A stretch of 64,000 bases of DNA from VXOI01 sp965261945 (GTDB lineage: Bacteria; Chloroflexota; Dehalococcoidia; Lucifugimonadales; UBA3495), in NCBI GenBank assembly GCA_965261945.1, contig CBDHEF010000002.1:682001-746000 (forward strand), given 5' to 3'. Every line of letters begins with the position of its first letter. Within the stretch, counting starts at the first letter, position 1. Positions 50,146-59,181 of the stretch are shown here, piece by piece. The position numbers and the translations under genes are program-made. The notes beneath the pieces were generated by a model that saw nothing but the letters and a program-made list of their open reading frames with translations, was not told the origin of the DNA and ran no database searches.

Positions 50146-51744
50146 ATGAATACAACTGAACTGCTTATTATAGCCGAGGCAATCGTCCCAGATCGCACCG
50201 CGATGATTTTCGACGGGCGCGAGTTTACCTATGCCCAGATTTCCCAGCGGGTTAACCGGCTGGCCAATGCGCTGGCGGAACTGGGCGTAATGCCCGGCGA
50301 CCGCGTGGCTACGATGCAGGTGAACAGCCACCGCAGCATCGAGCTATACTTTGCCGCCGCGCAGCTTGATGCCGTGTATGTTCCCATAAACTTCCGGGCC
50401 AAGAGCAATGAGTTGCACCAGATGCTGCGAATAGCAGACCCCTCCTGCCTGTTCATCGGCGAGCGCTACCTGGAGCTCCTTGGCGAAGAAGACCTGTTCG
50501 GTATGCCCAAGGACAGGGTCGTAATTCTGGACGCGGGAACCACCACGGGCCTTACCAGTTACGAACACCTCCTACGGACAGCCTCGCCGGAGAAACTGCA
50601 CTTCCCCGAGGCCGAGGACGACGATACCGCGGTTATTATGTTCACCTCCGGCACTACCAGCGCCCCCAAAGGAGTGATGCTGACGCACAACAGCTTTGCG
50701 TCCTACATTCTCTCCACTGTAATGCCCGCGGACCCGGAAATCCAGGAGACCAACCTGGTGACCGTCCCCTACTACCACATTGCCGGGTTGCAGGCGGCGC
50801 TCAATGCGGTCTACGCGGGTCGCACCCAGGTCATCATGCGGCAGTTCGAGCCGGTGGAGTGGATGACGCTGGTGCAGGAATACCAGGCCAACAGGGCCAT
50901 GCTGGTCCCGACGATGCTGAAGCATCTAATTGACCACCCCCGGTTCGGGGAATTCGACCTGTCGTCACTGGATGTTATTACCTACGGCGCGGCCCCGATG
51001 CCCCTGGAAGTCATTCGGCAGGCCATCGAGAAGTTTCCAGGCGCCAGCTTCATCAACGCCTTCGGGCAGACCGAAACAGCCTCCACCATCACCATGCTAC
51101 CGCCGGAAGACCATGTGCTGGAAGGCTCTCCCAAGGAAATCGAAAAGAAGCTGCGCCGCCTCACCTCCATCGGCAAGCCCCTGGAAGACGTGGAGGTGGA
51201 AATCGTGGACGATTACGGCCAACCCGCTGCCGTTGGCGAAACCGGGGAAATTGTCGCCCGCGGTCCCCGCATGATGTCGGGCTACTGGCAGGAGGAGGCG
51301 GCGACTCGGGAAACCCTGCGCTCCGGCTGGGTCTACACCGGCGATCTGGGCTTCAAGGACGGGGACGGCTATATCTACCTGGCCGGCCGTTCCAAGGATT
51401 TCATCAAGCGCGGCGGCGAAATGGTCTCTCCTGAGGAGGTGGAGCAGGTGTTGCTGTCCCACCCACAGGTTGACGATGCGGCGGTGATCGGGGTGAATGA
51501 CGTCGAATGGGGAGAGGAAATACGCGCCCTCGTCGTCCGTGCCCTGAGCGCCGCTCCTCCGGGAAGCGGCGAGGGAGAGCCGGCCACCGAGGAAGACATC
51601 ATCGAATACTGCCGCGAGCGGCTGGCTGGCTACAAGCGGCCCCGGTCGGTGGTTTTCGTGGACGAACTGCCCCGCAACGTCATGGGCAAGGTGCTGAAGC
51701 GTGATCTGCGCGAAGTCTACGGCTACCCCGTCGAACTCTCCTGA
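50146..51744 (+). CDS. AMP-forming acyl-CoA synthetase
   Basis: 532 aa adenylate-forming ligase that activates a carboxylic acid to its acyl-CoA through an acyl-adenylate. P-loop MFTSGTTSAPKGVMLTH near residue 167; NAFGQTETA (A5 motif), YTGDLGFKDGDGYIYLAGR (A7-A8), and the catalytic lysine in PRNVMGKVLKRDLRE near the C-terminus. Substrate type (fatty, aromatic or other acid) not clear. The ATG has GGAGGGC about 18 bases upstream, further than usual. Confidence 0.92.
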   Translation: MNTTELLIIAEAIVPDRTAMIFDGREFTYAQISQRVNRLANALAELGVMPGDRVATMQVNSHRSIELYFAAAQLDAVYVPINFRAKSNELHQMLRIADPSCLFIGERYLELLGEEDLFGMPKDRVVILDAGTTTGLTSYEHLLRTASPEKLHFPEAEDDDTAVIMFTSGTTSAPKGVMLTHNSFASYILSTVMPADPEIQETNLVTVPYYHIAGLQAALNAVYAGRTQVIMRQFEPVEWMTLVQEYQANRAMLVPTMLKHLIDHPRFGEFDLSSLDVITYGAAPMPLEVIRQAIEKFPGASFINAFGQTETASTITMLPPEDHVLEGSPKEIEKKLRRLTSIGKPLEDVEVEIVDDYGQPAAVGETGEIVARGPRMMSGYWQEEAATRETLRSGWVYTGDLGFKDGDGYIYLAGRSKDFIKRGGEMVSPEEVEQVLLSHPQVDDAAVIGVNDVEWGEEIRALVVRALSAAPPGSGEGEPATEEDIIEYCRERLAGYKRPRSVVFVDELPRNVMGKVLKRDLREVYGYPVELS

Positions 51745-51764
51745 AATCTCCCCGTTTCCAGGGA

Positions 51765-51800
51765 GGGCGACTTCTGATTCCTGCCGGTTTCCCTCTCCAT
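51765..51800. repeat. Dispersed TCCCTCTCC repeat (family A-like)
   Basis: TTTCCCTCTCCATCTGGGGG followed by AAGGTGGGGATGAA, a looser copy between the ligase and ketopantoate reductase genes. Confidence 0.4.
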
Positions 51801-51843
51801 CTGGGGGAAGGTGGGGATGAACCCAAACAACGGAGGCTATGCG

Positions 51844-52782
51844 GTGAAAGCAGCAGTAGTTGGCGCCGGCGGCGTTGGAGGCTACTTTGGCGGCCTGCTG
51901 GCGCGTGCCGGACATGACGTGACCTTTGTCGCCCGGGGCGAGCATCTGGAGGCCATCCAGCGCAATGGGGGCCTGCGGGTGGAAAGCCAGAACGACGGCG
52001 ACTTTCACGCCCCGGGCCGCGCTGTTTCCGAAGCCTCCGATGCCGGCGTGCAGGACTTGATACTGTTCACGGTCAAGATGCACCACAACACCGCCGCCAT
52101 CGCTTCTTTGCCTCCGATGGTCGGCCCCGGCACCGTGGCCCTCACCTTGCAGAACGGCATCGACAACGGACGGCAACTCGCTGAGGTCCTCGGCCCGGAC
52201 CCGGTGATGATTGGCTCGGCTTTCATGGAGGGACGCATATCCGAGCCAGGCGTGGTCACTCAGGGCGGGCCGGGAACCGCAGGGTTCGGCGAGATCGCCG
52301 TCGGCATTACCGAGAGAGGCGAGCGTCTGTACCGTGAGTTCACCGATGCGGGGTGGCGGATTGAACTGCACGAGAATATGACCGGTATGCTGTGGAAAAA
52401 GTTTGCCTACATCGCCGGTTCCGCCGCCGTCTGCGCCGCCGCCAACTGCGTCTACGAGGAGATGCGTAACATACCCGTCACCCGCTCCCTCATACAGCAG
52501 GCCATCGAGGAGGCGCTGGACGTGGGCCGGGCCAGCGGAGCGCCCATCATGGACGACTCGCTGGAATGGGCAATGAACTCCCTCGACCGATTCCCGGCGC
52601 AGGGCCGCGCCTCCATGGCAAAGGATTTCACCGAAGGCCGCCCCGTGGAGCTGGACGGCCTGAACGGCGCCCTAATCCGCCTGGCCCGGCAGACCGGCAC
52701 CCCAACCCCGGCCAACGACTTCCTCTATGCCGTCCTCAAGCCCGCCGCTGATCGGATTGCGGCGGAGTATGGCGGGGGCTAA
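51844..52782 (+). CDS. 2-dehydropantoate 2-reductase family protein
   Basis: 312 aa PanE/ApbA-family NADPH-dependent reductase. Nucleotide loop AVVGAGGVGGYFGGLLARAG; TVKMHHNTAA; LTLQNGIDN; WKKFAYIAGSAAVCAA with the catalytic lysine; and the C-terminal helical domain. Similar proteins may reduce other 2-oxo acids. GTG at 51844 follows CGGAGG; the open frame upstream lies in a repeat. Its stop overlaps the stop of the convergent methyltransferase gene by 3-4 bases. Confidence 0.88.
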   Translation: MKAAVVGAGGVGGYFGGLLARAGHDVTFVARGEHLEAIQRNGGLRVESQNDGDFHAPGRAVSEASDAGVQDLILFTVKMHHNTAAIASLPPMVGPGTVALTLQNGIDNGRQLAEVLGPDPVMIGSAFMEGRISEPGVVTQGGPGTAGFGEIAVGITERGERLYREFTDAGWRIELHENMTGMLWKKFAYIAGSAAVCAAANCVYEEMRNIPVTRSLIQQAIEEALDVGRASGAPIMDDSLEWAMNSLDRFPAQGRASMAKDFTEGRPVELDGLNGALIRLARQTGTPTPANDFLYAVLKPAADRIAAEYGGG

Positions 52783-54731
52783 CCGCCCTGTTGTTGCGTG
52801 TGCTTGGCGGCGTAGGCTTCACCGTACATTTTCATCGCCTCGCTTAGCGCGTAATCCAGGTTGATAAGTTCGCTAGTCGAGTTGACCATCATCTCGCCGG
52901 CGTCGGCGATTTCTTGGCGGTATTGGGACAGAGCGATTTGGCGGTTGTTCTTGCGGATGTTGTGATAGGGACACATCGGGGCGCGATTCTGGATTTCGTT
53001 GCTGGTTCCCTCTTTGGATTTGGGCGCGATGTGGTCGAGGTGGAAATTGCGGGCGGTCTTGATGATGCCGCCGTCGGGCCTGCGGTTGGCGAAGCCGCAG
53101 CACCAGGCCATATAGCCGCTGAGTTCGAGCAGTTTTCCCGGCATTTCCGGTTCCGGGATAAGGCTGGCAGGGACTTTGAATTTCCGCTCCTTTAACGGCA
53201 CATCCCTTATCTTTTGCTCCGGTTCCGGGGATGTCCGCACGGGCAGTTGGTTGGGGCCGTGGATGGTGACGGCAGGATTGTCTCCCAGCACTTGCTGGCC
53301 GGCGGTCTGGTCGTTGCAGGTCAAGAGGGCCAGGGCGGGTTTGTTGAACTGGCGCTTGAACACCGTCCAGGCGCGGGTATTGATGTCGCAGGCGGCCCAT
53401 TGGCGGCCCAGACGCTCGGCGGCTACGGCGGTGTAAGCGCAGCCCGCGAAGCAGTCCAGAACGACGTCGCCGGGGTTGGAGCTGGCCTTGATGATGCGCT
53501 CGGCCAGGGCTACCGGCTTCTGCGTCGGGTAGCCGGTGCGTTCCGCAGAGTTGGCTTGCAAGGGTTTGATGTCGTCCCAAATGGTGTCAACGTGGTTGCC
53601 GGCCATTTCGTCCAAGTATCTTTTCAAGCGAGGGACCGCGCCCGGCCGCGATTGCACGACCAGCCCCTGCTCATAGGCAGCCTGCATCCGTTGCTTCGTC
53701 CAGCGCCAAACCCTGGTCACCCCTAGGGAGTGTCGTCATATTCACCGTCATTCCCGCTTTCGCGGGAATCCAAAGGCTATTGGCAGCAAATGCGTATTTG
53801 CCAGATACCGGATTCTGGGTTCCCGCTTTCGCGGGAATGACGGAAACACGCGCTATGACGGAAACAGACGCTTGGAGACTGATATTCTTAAATTGACGAC
53901 ACTCCCTAGGAACTCGTAGGTCAAGTTCGGGCGATTTCGGTTTGGATTGGCTAGATCACCCAATCGGTAACGCCGCCCGGTTTCCGGCTCCACGTGGCGG
54001 TAAAACTTCTCTAAGTATGCCGGGTCGTGGGGCTGGAACTGGCGGTTGTAGGTGAATTTCTCGCCCTTGGAATAGTACAGTATGGTGTCGGAGTTATTGG
54101 GGTAACTCTTGAAAGCCAACCCTTTGGCGTTGGCTCTCCGCCAAGTAATTTCGCTGCGGAATCCGGGGGCGCCGTTATCGCCTTCGCCAAAGATGCTGGA
54201 CAAAAGTTGACGCAGGTAGTGGCCGACGGTGTGGTCGCAGTGCAGGTAGAGGCTGCCGGTGGGTTTGAGTACGCGGTGGATTTCCAGCAGACGGGTTGCC
54301 ATGTAGCACAGGTAAGCGGCGGTGCTTTCCCCGCTGGCTAGGTGGGCCGATTCGATTACGGCGGATACGGGCCGGTGAAATTCTTCCAAGTCTTTCAGCC
54401 AGTCCTCATGAATGTCCTCTTCCCACGACCAGAAGTCCTTGTAGCGGGTTTCCGGCCAGTTGATGCCGGCGTCGTCGGCCTCCCTTTCGCTGTTGATGCT
54501 CCAGCTTGCCATCAGGCGCAGTTCGTTGTCTCTTTCCCCGTTGGTCAACGGGGGCCGCAGCGGGTCTTTGGCCCTGGGGTTTTGGCGGCCAAAGGTTTCG
54601 TTCTTGGCGAAGGGCGGGTCAATGCAAACCAGGTCCACGGTTTCAGTATTCAGGCTGCTGAGGAAGGGCAGGTTGTCGGAAATGTAGACGCCGCGGTTGA
54701 CGGCGTTGAAGGGGTGAGACTCTGCGGTCAT
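52779..54731 (-). pseudogene. DNA methyltransferase-HNH fusion gene, split by a MITE-like insertion
   Basis: N-terminal piece (54731 to about 53910): beta-class methyltransferase with DPPF at residues 38-41, LHCDHTVGHYLRQLL, and end NLTYEFL. C-terminal piece (53722 to 52779): TRVWRWTKQRMQ, GYPTQKPVALAERI, AdoMet motif VVLDCFAGCAYTAVAAERLG, then an HNH nuclease domain FHLDHIAPKSKEGTSNEI, MCPYHNIRKNN. The insert at 53727-53905 adds stops; deleting it with one CTAG copy joins EFL-G-VTRVWRW in frame, the typical methyltransferase sequence. So a modification-nuclease fusion was inactivated. GGAGGAAG precedes ATG 54731. Confidence 0.88.
53727..53905. mobile_element. MITE-like element, 179 bp, inside the methyltransferase-HNH gene
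   Basis: Ends GGAGTGTCGTCA and TGACGACACTCC are perfect 12 bp inverted repeats, flanked by CTAG at 53723-53726 and 53906-53909 (a 4 bp YTAR-type target duplication as in IS5-family elements, or TA within it). No ORF. Inside, two copies of the CATTCCCGCTTTCGCGGGAAT palindrome (53749-53770 and 53818-53838) in opposite surroundings form further hairpins. The transposase must be elsewhere. Confidence 0.88.
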
Positions 54732-54748
54732 CGCTTCCTCCGCTGCGG

Positions 54749-55444
54749 CTAAGGGTTTTCCCGGCGGCGCAGTTCCTCTTCCAGCAGGCGGATGCGGGCT
54801 TGAGCTTCGGCGAGTTCGGCGGCCTGTTCCCGCTGGTCGGGAAGGTAGCGTTGTTGGGCGCGGTCCCAGAAACGGAGACGCCCTTCTACCCAGCAGACCG
54901 ACAAGCCCAAGACTTCGCTGTAGCCCCATATAACCCCATCGGGTTCGGTGGTTAGCGGCATTGGCTGATAGCCGCCGTCCGTCAGCAGGTCGCAAGCGAG
55001 GGGCGCGTCGTGATAATCGCCGCCGGTGTGGTCGAAACGCCAGTATTCCGCGACGCTGTAATCCGCGTAAATTTCCCGTTTGCCGACGTAGTCCCGGCGC
55101 CCTGTGGATTTGGAGGCCACTTCCAGCACCAAATCCGGCGGCTTGCCCGCCTCTTCAATGACGTAACCGTTGGTGAATATCACGTCTTCCCAGTCAACAT
55201 TGAAAGAGACGAGCAAATCGGGGTATGGGCAACGGGGCAGTTCTGAGCGTCGCCGGCACAGGTAGCCGTTGCCTCCAACCAGAGTGGTGGAGCTGGGAAT
55301 CATGGCTTCCAAATGCGCCGCTATGGTGCCCGGAATGCCAGGAAGAACGAAATGTCTGGTTTGTTCCATATCCATCTTTGGCGGGTTCGGCAGGGACGGA
55401 AGCCGACGGGCCGCACTCTGCGCGTTCACTGGTTTGGTGGTCAT
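54749..55444 (-). CDS. Uma2 family protein with C-terminal coiled coil
   Basis: 231 aa Uma2/DUF820 protein. Core pattern RCPYPDLLVSFNVD, DLVLEVASKSTGRRDYVGKRE and YADYSVAEYWRFD supply the PD-(D/E)XK-like residues; the C-terminus is a coiled coil (ELAEAQARIRLLEEELRRRE). It starts upstream of the split methyltransferase gene and ends 17 bases from its start, so they may have shared a transcript. Confidence 0.85.
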   Translation of the reverse strand: MTTKPVNAQSAARRLPSLPNPPKMDMEQTRHFVLPGIPGTIAAHLEAMIPSSTTLVGGNGYLCRRRSELPRCPYPDLLVSFNVDWEDVIFTNGYVIEEAGKPPDLVLEVASKSTGRRDYVGKREIYADYSVAEYWRFDHTGGDYHDAPLACDLLTDGGYQPMPLTTEPDGVIWGYSEVLGLSVCWVEGRLRFWDRAQQRYLPDQREQAAELAEAQARIRLLEEELRRRENP

Positions 55445-55584
55445 GCCTAGCCTCGCTGCAACGATAGCGGGATGACGCCATTATACGCTGGGGAAAGCGG
55501 CGGCAAAAGGCGGCACAACCCTGCCGCACGCCGGTGTTATACTCTCCCTCAACAAATCTGGCTTACATCATAAGGAGGTCTACG

Positions 55585-57228
55585 GTGAGAACTGTTGACG
55601 CCATTGCCGAGATTCTGAAGCGGGAAGGAGTGGAGGTTCTGCCTTGCTTCCCAACCACACCGGTCATTGAAGCCTGCGCCGAGGGCGGCATCCGCCCCAT
55701 CGTCTGCCGCCAGGAGCGGGTGGGGCTGGGCATCGCCGACGGCTACAGCCGCGCCACCAACGGCGACAAGATGGGCGTGTTCGCCATGCAGTATGGCCCC
55801 GGGGCCGAGAATGCCTACTCCGGCGCCGCCACCGCCTACTCGGATTCGACGCCTCTGCTGTTGCTGCCCCTCGGCCACCCTCGCGAGCGGCAGGGCATCT
55901 TGCCGCACTACAGCTCGTTGCAGAGCTACGCCTCCATCACCAAGAGCGTGGAGCAGGTGAACACCCCCAACCGCGCGTCCGAGATCATGCGACGCGCTTT
56001 CGCCGCCCTCCGGCAGGGCCGCCCTGGGCCGGTGGTGGTTGAGATTCCCGCCGACGTGGCGCTGGAAGACGTATCCGAAGAGTCCTTCTACTATGTTCCC
56101 AGTCGCGGAACCCCGTCGCAGGGCGACCCGCGGGACGTTGAGGCTGCCGCCCGCGCTCTTTGTTCGGCCAGTAATCCGGTGATAATGGCAGGCCAGGGCG
56201 TGATGTACGCCAAGTCTACGGGCGAATTGCAGGAGCTGGCGGAACTGCTCCAGGCACCCGTGACCACCACCCTGTTGGGCAAGAGCGCCTTCTCGGAGAC
56301 CCATCCATTGGCCTTGGGTTCCGCCGCCCTCACTTCATCTTCAACGGTCGTTAATTTTATGCGCCGGGCCGATGTCGTGTTTGGCGTTGGCACCAGCTTC
56401 ACCCGGCACAACATGGTTATGACCATTCCGCCAGGCAAGACTATGATCCAGTCCACTAACGACCCCGCCGACATCAACAAGGACTACAACATCGACTACC
56501 CCATCGTCGGCGATGCCAAGCTGGTATTGCGCCAGATGATCGACGCCTGCCGGGAAATCGTGGGCGACAGCCGCAAGAACAGCAACGCCGCAGAGGAAGT
56601 TGCGAAGGAGCGCGACGCCTTCATTGCCGCCTGGAACCACAAGCTGACCGACGGCTCCCGGCCCATAAGCCCCTACCGGGTCATCTGGGATTTCATGCAC
56701 ACCGTTCCGCCCGAAGAGGCCATTGTGACCCATGACTCCGGCAGTCCCCGCGACCAGATTGTGCCCTTCTACCGCTCCAACGGCCCGCGCACCTACCTGG
56801 GCTGGGGTAAGTCTCACGGACTGGGCACCGGCCTTGGGCTGGTCATCGGGGCCAAGTTGGCCCAGCCGGACAAGGTATGTGTCAACTTCATGGGCGACGC
56901 CGCTTTCGGAATGGTGGGGCTGGACTTTGAGACGGCCGTGCGCTCCAACATCCCCATAATCACCGTGGTGCTGAACAACTCCACCATGGCGGCGGAAGTT
57001 CATGCCATGGCCGACTCGCATCGGTTGTATGGCAGCCGCGACCTGGGCGGCAATTACGCCGACATGGGCCGGGCCATGGGCGGCTACGCCGAGCGCATCG
57101 AGGACCCCAACGACGTGTCGGCCGCTTTCACCCGCGCCCGCCGCGTGACCGAGCAGGAGGGCCGCGCCGTGTTGCTGGAGTTCATCACCAGCATCGAGAC
57201 CGAGGCTGCCCACCGCCGGCCCTTCTAG
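55585..57228 (+). CDS. Thiamine pyrophosphate-requiring enzyme (acetolactate synthase-like)
   Basis: 547 aa TPP enzyme of the acetolactate-synthase/benzoylformate-decarboxylase family. The ylid-activating glutamate is in VCRQERVGLGIADGYSR, the central domain begins near PVIMAGQGVMYA, and the TPP/Mg motif is GDAAFGMVGLDFETAV to VVLNN. No small subunit gene is adjacent and the FAD-contact pattern is not distinctive, so a decarboxylase or other C-C lyase role is equally possible. GTG at 55585 follows AAGGAGG. A family C hairpin follows the stop. Confidence 0.9.
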   Translation: MRTVDAIAEILKREGVEVLPCFPTTPVIEACAEGGIRPIVCRQERVGLGIADGYSRATNGDKMGVFAMQYGPGAENAYSGAATAYSDSTPLLLLPLGHPRERQGILPHYSSLQSYASITKSVEQVNTPNRASEIMRRAFAALRQGRPGPVVVEIPADVALEDVSEESFYYVPSRGTPSQGDPRDVEAAARALCSASNPVIMAGQGVMYAKSTGELQELAELLQAPVTTTLLGKSAFSETHPLALGSAALTSSSTVVNFMRRADVVFGVGTSFTRHNMVMTIPPGKTMIQSTNDPADINKDYNIDYPIVGDAKLVLRQMIDACREIVGDSRKNSNAAEEVAKERDAFIAAWNHKLTDGSRPISPYRVIWDFMHTVPPEEAIVTHDSGSPRDQIVPFYRSNGPRTYLGWGKSHGLGTGLGLVIGAKLAQPDKVCVNFMGDAAFGMVGLDFETAVRSNIPIITVVLNNSTMAAEVHAMADSHRLYGSRDLGGNYADMGRAMGGYAERIEDPNDVSAAFTRARRVTEQEGRAVLLEFITSIETEAAHRRPF

Positions 57229-57250
57229 GCATTCCGGATGTGGCATACCG

Positions 57251-57276
57251 TAGGGGCGCATAGCCGTGCGCCCCTA
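57251..57276. repeat. GGGGCGCA...TGCGCCCC palindrome (family C)
   Basis: TAGGGGCGCA-TAGCCG-TGCGCCCCTA, nearly identical to 30702-30726; here also just after a stop codon. Could end transcription of the TPP-enzyme gene. Confidence 0.6.
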
Positions 57277-57303
57277 TCGCACTGCAATCAATGGAGATGA
57301 AAA

Positions 57304-57666
57304 ATGACGCAGCGATCGAAATACCTATTCGTTGCCAGCATGGACGTTGACCCGGCAAAGGAAGCCCTGTTTAACGAGGTTTACAACACCGAGCACTGCC
57401 CGGAGCTGAGCAAGGTCGCCGGCGTGGGGCAAATCGCGCGCTACGAGGCCGACTCCTTCAAGGTTCTGATAGGCGGCGAGACCCGCACGATGTCCCCCGA
57501 CGGCCGTCCCCGCTTCCACGCCGTCTACGAAATCGAGTCGCCCGACGTCCTGACCTCCGAGGCTTGGGGCGAGTCGGTGGAGTTGGGCCGCTGGCCCGAG
57601 CAGGTTCGCCCCTACACCACCAACCGGCGCCACACGCTGTTGCGGTTGACCTATCCGGGGGAGTAG
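57304..57666 (+). CDS. Small ferredoxin-fold (EthD/dimeric alpha-beta barrel-like) protein
   Basis: 120 aa protein with the dimeric alpha-beta-barrel pattern: SKYLFVASMDVDPAKEALFN, EVYNTEHCPELSKVAGV, RFHAVYEIESPDVLTSEAWG and VRPYTTNRRHTLLRL. A histidine in NTEHCPEL fits the EthD-like group. It follows the TPP enzyme and may assist the same pathway. GGAGATGAAAA stands before the ATG. The 228 bp after it (57667-57894) shows no gene. Confidence 0.75.
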   Translation: MTQRSKYLFVASMDVDPAKEALFNEVYNTEHCPELSKVAGVGQIARYEADSFKVLIGGETRTMSPDGRPRFHAVYEIESPDVLTSEAWGESVELGRWPEQVRPYTTNRRHTLLRLTYPGE

Positions 57667-57894
57667 GCGGGCGGCTGCGGCTATTCCCGCGAATTGGCTT
57701 TTTGCTGACAGTTGCCGCTTACGCCTGGCGCGGGGCGAGCGTTAAAATGGCGGGTAATCCCAAGCGGACCACCGGGGATGCAACCTTGCCCGCATTGAAC
57801 GCTGACAGCTCGCAACGGGAATCGCCGATGAACGTAGCTCAAAAATGGCGGCCGGCGTCTAACCCCTAGGTATATCGAAGCATGGAAGTTTGCT

Positions 57895-58395
57895 ATGTCC
57901 AAGCCAGTAGCTTTCTGCCTTGCCGAAAACGGCAAAGGCCAAGTCCTGCTGATTCAACGCAGTTACGGCAAGGAGAAGGGCAAGTGGTCTCTGCCTGGTG
58001 GCCTAGTCGACCATGGCGAGAGCTACCAGCAAGCCGCTGCGCGGGAAATGCGAGAAGAGACTGGTCTTAAAGTCGAAATTATCTCGACTATCTTGAAGGG
58101 GCGCAGTCATCCTATCAGGTCGTTCTATGGCGTAATAAAGGACGGTCAGCTACGAATACAGAAACGGGAATGCTTAGACGCACGATTCTTTTCCTACGGT
58201 AAGCTACCCGAACTGGCCTTCGGCGCTGACCGTCGGGCTATAGACTCTTGGCAGGGTATGAAGTCCCGGCGCTCCGAGTTGATGGATACACCATTGCCTT
58301 CTTATTGCCCCAGTTGTGGCAGTGGAAAAATTGCCCTCCGGCGGTATCCGCATAAGACCCCTTACCGATGCAGATCTTGTAATCGGGTGTTCTAG
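57895..58395 (+). CDS. Nudix hydrolase with C-terminal zinc ribbon
   Basis: 166 aa. The Nudix box is complete: GGLVDHGESYQQAAAREMREETGL, with the REMREE Mg-binding glutamates. The last 30 residues add a zinc ribbon, YCPSCGSGKI and YRCRSCNRVF (two CxxC pairs). Nudix proteins usually carry such ribbons N-terminally (NudC-like), so the C-terminal ribbon, like those on RNA-binding proteins, is unusual. Substrate unknown. No clear Shine-Dalgarno. Codon use is more AT-rich than in neighbours. Confidence 0.85.
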   Translation: MSKPVAFCLAENGKGQVLLIQRSYGKEKGKWSLPGGLVDHGESYQQAAAREMREETGLKVEIISTILKGRSHPIRSFYGVIKDGQLRIQKRECLDARFFSYGKLPELAFGADRRAIDSWQGMKSRRSELMDTPLPSYCPSCGSGKIALRRYPHKTPYRCRSCNRVF

Positions 58396-58400
58396 CGCGT

Positions 58401-58742
58401 ATGGAAGGCGGAATGCTCTGGCTATTTTGGCGGTTATTCCAGAAACATCAGAATACTGGCCTATTGGCTGATTTCCCGCAGGGATGGGGGCAATTGGCAT
58501 CTTGGTCATACTACGAAAGGCCGCCTGATACAGTACCGAAATGGATACAAAAGACATCTTGGCGAGGTTTGGAAGAGGATGAGAATGTCCTGGTTCTGAA
58601 AGGCCGGACATACATATACGCGGTAGCGGCTTATTCACTGGAGCAGGGGAGTCACTACTACGGAGTATGGCGGCGTCTCCGCGCGGGTAGAGACAAGCGA
58701 TTACATCGGGTCGCCCTAATGCAGTTCAAGTCGAGGGGATAG
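58401..58742 (+). CDS. Hypothetical protein, 113 aa
   Basis: Begins 5 bases after the Nudix stop and is read on the same strand: MLWLFWRLFQKHQNTG, LASWSYYERPPDTVPKWIQK, and a C-terminal LKGRTYIYAVAAYSLEQGSH segment with YYGVWRRLRAGRD. Rich in Trp, Tyr and Arg. No family recognised. Probably co-transcribed with the Nudix gene and likewise less GC-rich than the surrounding genes, hinting at joint acquisition. Confidence 0.5.
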   Translation: MEGGMLWLFWRLFQKHQNTGLLADFPQGWGQLASWSYYERPPDTVPKWIQKTSWRGLEEDENVLVLKGRTYIYAVAAYSLEQGSHYYGVWRRLRAGRDKRLHRVALMQFKSRG

Positions 58743-58798
58743 CCCGCAGAAACATCCACACTCTTGTAGAGAAAAATATCCACCCACAGGAGCGCAAC

Positions 58799-59179
58799 AT
58801 GGGAGTTATAAGAGTGACCGCCGCCATCAGGAACATCGCTGAACCTGACCGGGTTTGGGAAGGTCTTTTCTTGGTGGACACCGGCGCAACGGACTGCCTG
58901 GTTCCGAGGCAACACCTGGAATCCATTGGCCTAGTTCCCGAAGGACAGAGGATATACGGCCTGGCCGACGGCAGCGAAATCAGAATGGACATTACCGCGG
59001 CGCGAATAGAATTTATGGGAGAATTCGTTGGCGGAACCATCGTGTTTGGCGACGAAAACGCCGAGCCGCTGCTCGGAGTGACTGCCTTGGAATCCGTGGG
59101 CATTGAGGTGGACCCCCACAACCAAACTCTGCAAAGGCTCCCCTCAACCCGGCTCCGGGGTTTTCGGACAAGGCCCTGA
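58799..59179 (+). CDS. Retropepsin-like aspartic protease
   Basis: 126 aa clan AA protein. The catalytic motif is LFLVDTGATDCLVP near residue 25 and the second conserved segment is EPLLGVTALESVGIEVDP, the usual layout of one-domain, homodimeric bacterial retropepsin-like proteases. No signal peptide. CAGGAGCG precedes the ATG. It ends 2 bases before a CaiB/BaiF gene. Confidence 0.82.
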   Translation: MGVIRVTAAIRNIAEPDRVWEGLFLVDTGATDCLVPRQHLESIGLVPEGQRIYGLADGSEIRMDITAARIEFMGEFVGGTIVFGDENAEPLLGVTALESVGIEVDPHNQTLQRLPSTRLRGFRTRP

Positions 59180-59181
59180 AT

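Noticed and set aside
57667..57894. Possible small gene before the Nudix gene
   Set aside because: Short frames present but without Shine-Dalgarno or recognisable protein; left as empty intergenic sequence.
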